The position numbers were made by a program, and so were the translations under genes. A stretch of DNA of 64,000 nucleotides from contig JAUIMM010000570.1 in assembly GCA_031769625.1 (NCBI GenBank), positions 1,054,001 through 1,118,000 on the forward strand. Direction: 5' to 3'. Positions within the stretch are counted from its first letter, which is position 1. Each line of letters starts with the position of its first letter. A model generated the notes under the pieces. The model was given only the letters and a program-made list of their open reading frames with translations. It was not told the origin of the DNA and did not search any database. This stretch comes from Taudactylus pleione. Taxonomy: Eukaryota > Chordata > Amphibia > Anura > Myobatrachidae. Of this stretch, positions 63,594 through 64,000 are shown piece after piece.

Positions 63594-64000
63594 AGGACAA
63601 ATTGTGTGAGTGTATTAAACCTGCGCTTGAACTTATTTGACACGGCATGTTGCAATGCTTGAAATTTTAAACACTTTGCAGGTAATTGGCCCCCCCCCCA
63701 AAATCTAATTTCAAATAGATGGCCTGATTCCCCGATGTACGCTATTCCGATGTTTACGCATTTGAGTGATAATCTGCAAAGTCCATTACCGTAGTTGCTT
63801 GCGTCGACTATTTTCACGCAGGGCGATGGATAGTGGAGCACCGTTTGGGGGAGGTAACAGGTAAAGTGGCGTAAAAAAGCAGGCGCGTTGCCACAGTTTG
63901 AGGCGGAAGGCAGGATACATTCCAGTACGCAGATCACATGGCTCCAGCGTATCAGTACACGCGGCTATTATGAGCTACTCGGAATCTGCGACCGATGCTG
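63594..64000. other. window end, no gene recognised
   Basis: Contains a short C run (63689-63698). CTDSPL exon 1 was not found here. Confidence 0.5.

Overview
The window is vertebrate nuclear DNA, most likely from an anuran amphibian with a large genome. Coding DNA is sparse and split by introns. The rest is crowded with palindromic miniature transposons, tRNA-derived SINE copies, a 5'-truncated L1, a decayed Tc1/mariner element, minisatellites and TA/CA microsatellites. Nothing bacterial was seen: no operons, ribosome binding sites or CRISPR array. The organism call is an inference from this repeat mix.

Region 1 (about 5.4-24.2 kb, minus strand) holds most of one gene, the small CTD phosphatase CTDSPL (SCP3/HYA22). 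Exons 2 to 8 can be read with consensus splice sites at 24023-24180, 23433-23465, 15179-15280, 13908-13964, 11237-11329, 9866-10051 and 7129-7254. Only about the first 25 codons (exon 1) are missing and probably lie past the right edge. The intron between exons 5 and 6 carries a complete mir-26a hairpin on the same strand (12597-12666), the known host-gene arrangement of this family. A Tc1 element sits 54 bp upstream of the last exon, and a G-rich minisatellite begins just inside the donor of exon 7.

Region 2 (about 38.9-41.0 kb, plus strand) holds an intact 270-codon open frame for a divergent CDK5 activator (p35/p39 family). Its cyclin-like domain is well conserved, but the N-terminus lacks the usual myristoylation glycine. 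It is followed by a 39-bp minisatellite with a transposon inserted in it, and by an AATAAA signal at 40981. If CTDSPL exon 1 lies beyond 64 kb, this gene is nested head-to-head inside CTDSPL intron 1. In human, CDK5R2 is linked to CTDSP1 at 2q35 and CTDSPL lies at 3p22. A CDK5R gene beside CTDSPL is therefore what one would expect of a third CDK5R ohnologue. This is the most interesting observation in the window.

The remaining DNA is repeats. These include a 28-bp array (56-428), a 46-bp satellite with a five-monomer higher-order unit (19.2-22.4 kb), a 425-bp palindrome (25.8-26.3 kb), an unassigned 1.76-kb element with long inverted ends in a CA microsatellite (43.7-45.4 kb), a 51-bp array split by a 0.9-kb insertion (56.0-57.95 kb), and at least eight dispersed palindromic element families. 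One orphan exon-like frame with good splice sites (48224-48388, minus) is unassigned.
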